Source: CAYWNK01 sp047639615 (GTDB taxonomy: Bacteria; Planctomycetota; UBA1135; GCA-002686595). Taken from it: a stretch of 8,216 nt of DNA. Position numbers and translations under genes: made by a program. The number at the start of each line of letters is the position of its first letter. The first letter of the stretch is position 1. This document shows positions 7,039 through 8,216 of this stretch, piece by piece. The DNA lies in the NCBI GenBank assembly GCA_047639615.1, contig JBLIOL010000258.1, positions 1 through 8,216 on the forward strand, given 5' to 3'. The notes beneath the pieces are model-generated. The model had not been told where the DNA came from. It ran no database searches and saw nothing but the letters and a program-made list of their open reading frames with translations.

Positions 7039-7045
7039 GAGGAGA
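7037..7045 (+). promoter_or_regulatory. Strong ribosome binding site for phoU
   Basis: GAGAGGAGA ends five bases before the phoU ATG at 7051 and overlaps the pstB stop codon. It is the only textbook Shine-Dalgarno in the operon. phoU can therefore recruit ribosomes independently, unlike pstC and pstA, which overlap their upstream genes. Confidence 0.7.
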
Positions 7046-7050
7046 GCATC

Positions 7051-7731
7051 ATGAGTAAGCATCTATTGCACGACCTAGAGGCCTTGGAGCGCGGACTGTT
7101 GAGCCTGGGGGGATTGGCCGAGGAGGCCGTCAGGCGCGCGATCGCGTCCCTGGTTGGCCGCAGCGACAGTTTGGCGGTGCAGGTGATTCACGGGGACGAG
7201 GCTATCGACCGCGCGGAAGTCGCCTTGGAGGAGGAGTGCCTCAAGGCTCTCGCCTTGCATCAGCCGGTCGCTAGCGATCTACGCTTCATCGCCGCGTGCA
7301 TCAAAATCACATCCGACCTGGAGCGCATCGGCGACCTAGCCGTCAACATTGCGGAGCGAGCCGCTTCCCTGAGCCGTGAAAATCCTCTGGCTGCGCCACC
7401 GAATCTGGAGGCCATGACGGAGAAGGTGACCGCCATGCTGCGCAACTGCCTGGACGCCTTTGTGCAGGGGGATGTACCGGCCGCCTGGTCCGTTATGGCC
7501 ATGGATGATGAGGTGGACGCCCTGCACAGCACGGTCATGGGTGACATGCTCGGGCTGATGAAGTGCGAGCCAGAGCAGGTAGACGATGCCATGCTCTTCC
7601 TCTCCACTTCCAGGCACCTGGAGCGGATCGCTGACCACGCTACGAACATCGCCGAGGATGTGGTCTACATGGTGGAGGGCACGATAGTGCGCCATGGACG
7701 CCGTTTGCCCGAGGGTACAGGCCAAGGCTGA
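7051..7731 (+). CDS. phoU: Phosphate transport and signalling regulator PhoU
   Basis: PhoU is a cytoplasmic protein that links Pst transporter activity to the phosphate-sensing histidine kinase, restraining the regulon when phosphate is plentiful. The 226-residue product is of normal length and all alpha-helical. It shows the two tandem three-helix repeats of the family, each with its metal-binding E-R-x-x-D-x-x-x-N signature: LERIGDLAVNIAE at 90-102 and LERIADHATNIAE at 190-202. The LHQPVASDLRFI segment (69-80) before the first motif is also diagnostic. The ATG at 7051 has a strong ribosome site and lies 12 bases after the pstB stop, so it is the last gene of the operon. The partner kinase is not in the window. 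Confidence 0.96.
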   Translation: MSKHLLHDLEALERGLLSLGGLAEEAVRRAIASLVGRSDSLAVQVIHGDEAIDRAEVALEEECLKALALHQPVASDLRFIAACIKITSDLERIGDLAVNIAERAASLSRENPLAAPPNLEAMTEKVTAMLRNCLDAFVQGDVPAAWSVMAMDDEVDALHSTVMGDMLGLMKCEPEQVDDAMLFLSTSRHLERIADHATNIAEDVVYMVEGTIVRHGRRLPEGTGQG

Positions 7732-7834
7732 GCATTTGTGGGTAGGCAGGTGGGCCAGCCCACCCCGCAGTTGGTCGATGCGGTATCCTGAGTGGGCTCG
7801 CTCGGATCCCATCCTGCCAACTTGAACCGCTCCT
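7732..7834. other. Gap between phoU and the kinase gene, with two adjacent hairpins
   Basis: GGTGGGC (7749-7755) pairs with GCCCACC (7758-7764), effectively a 6-bp stem with a CCAG loop. CCGCA (7765-7769) can pair with TGCGG (7779-7783). Neither is followed by a run of T, so this is not a standard intrinsic terminator, though it may weaken readthrough or stabilise the 3' end of the pst message. No clear promoter or ribosome site for the next gene was seen. Confidence 0.35.
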
Positions 7835-8216
7835 TTGTCCTCTCCCTCACTCGACGCCGTTCGCGAGGTCGCGAATCAGTTTGACGTTGCCGGTGAAATC
7901 ACCGCCGTCGACCCGCTGATACGCGGCCACATCAATCACACCTTCATCATCACTCGTAAGGGGCCTGATGGAGTGCAGCGCACGCTGCTTCAACGGATCA
8001 ATGATCACGTCTTCCAGGACGTGCCAGGTCTGATGCACAACGTCGAGCAGGTGACGGGTCACCTCAGGCGCGGTTCCTGGCGCGCGGCCGGCGAATTGGA
8101 GACCCTGACTTTGGTGCGCACCAAGCTCGATCGCGCCTACCTGAAGTCGGGGGCGGACTCCTGGCGCTGTTACAACTACGTGGAAGGCACACGCACCTTC
8201 AACAGTTGCACGGGGA
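7835..8216 (+). CDS. APH-fold kinase resembling N-acetylhexosamine 1-kinase (N-terminal part only)
   Basis: This frame is open to the right edge, giving 127 N-terminal residues. It matches the start of the phosphotransferase (APH/choline kinase-like) fold in its NahK-like branch. GHINHTFIIT (31-40) fits the nucleotide-loop strand. LLQRIN (51-56) carries the strand that normally bears the ATP-binding residue, followed by VFQDVPGLMHNVEQVT (59-74) and WRCYNYVEGT (110-119) at the hinge. From memory, NahK has near-equivalent 'GHINTTYLVT', 'LQRMN' and 'LMxNVE' segments. Relatives phosphorylate GlcNAc/GalNAc or other small sugars at C1 using ATP. The start is uncertain: an in-frame TGA at 7823-7825 leaves TTG 7835 as the earliest usual start codon, with no clear ribosome site. 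It lies 103 bases after phoU, so membership of the pst operon is doubtful. Catalytic residues lie outside the window. Confidence 0.7.
   Translation, partial: MSSPSLDAVREVANQFDVAGEITAVDPLIRGHINHTFIITRKGPDGVQRTLLQRINDHVFQDVPGLMHNVEQVTGHLRRGSWRAAGELETLTLVRTKLDRAYLKSGADSWRCYNYVEGTRTFNSCTG

Noticed and set aside
7749..7783. Rho-independent terminator after phoU
   Set aside because: The hairpins are GC-rich but short, and no T-tract follows either stem.
7847..8062. Minus-strand open frame of 71 codons at the right end
   Set aside because: Antisense to the kinase frame, which has clear NahK-like motifs and stays open to the edge.

Overview
The window holds a high-affinity phosphate uptake locus from a GC-rich Gram-negative-type bacterium. 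It reads, left to right: an outer-membrane phosphate-selective porin (OprO/OprP family) on the minus strand, cut by the left edge; a 150-base divergent intergenic region; then on the plus strand pstS, pstC, pstA, pstB and phoU in one tight operon; a 103-base gap; and the first 127 codons of an APH-fold sugar kinase resembling N-acetylhexosamine 1-kinase, cut by the right edge.

The genes describe one route for phosphate. The porin would carry phosphate or polyphosphate across the outer membrane. PstS binds phosphate in the periplasm. PstC and PstA form the inner-membrane channel and PstB powers it with ATP. PhoU ties transporter activity to control of the phosphate regulon. No phoB/phoR-type two-component genes lie in the window.

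The transporter is not the compact E. coli type. PstC is 840 residues and PstA 557, against roughly 320 and 300 in E. coli. Both have expanded the same place, the periplasmic loop after the first membrane helix: about 400 residues of predicted beta-propeller-like repeats in PstC, and about 245 residues including a coiled coil in PstA. PstC also carries extra hydrophobic segments in its second half. PstS is of the matching kind, with a GPMSR motif instead of the E. coli ASD-type pocket loop. From memory, this is the form found in Pseudomonas and Vibrio and in some other phyla. The architecture is therefore a known variant, but what the periplasmic extensions do is poorly explained.

The porin shows that the cell has an outer membrane. 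GTG starts and high GC are common here. A planctomycete or a gammaproteobacterium-like host would both fit, and the sequence alone does not settle it.

The main non-coding signals are in the divergent region: three perfect tandem copies of a 10-base unit just before pstS, a 5-bp-stem inverted repeat beside them, and an 11-base palindrome next to the porin start. No RNA gene, mobile element or CRISPR array was seen.
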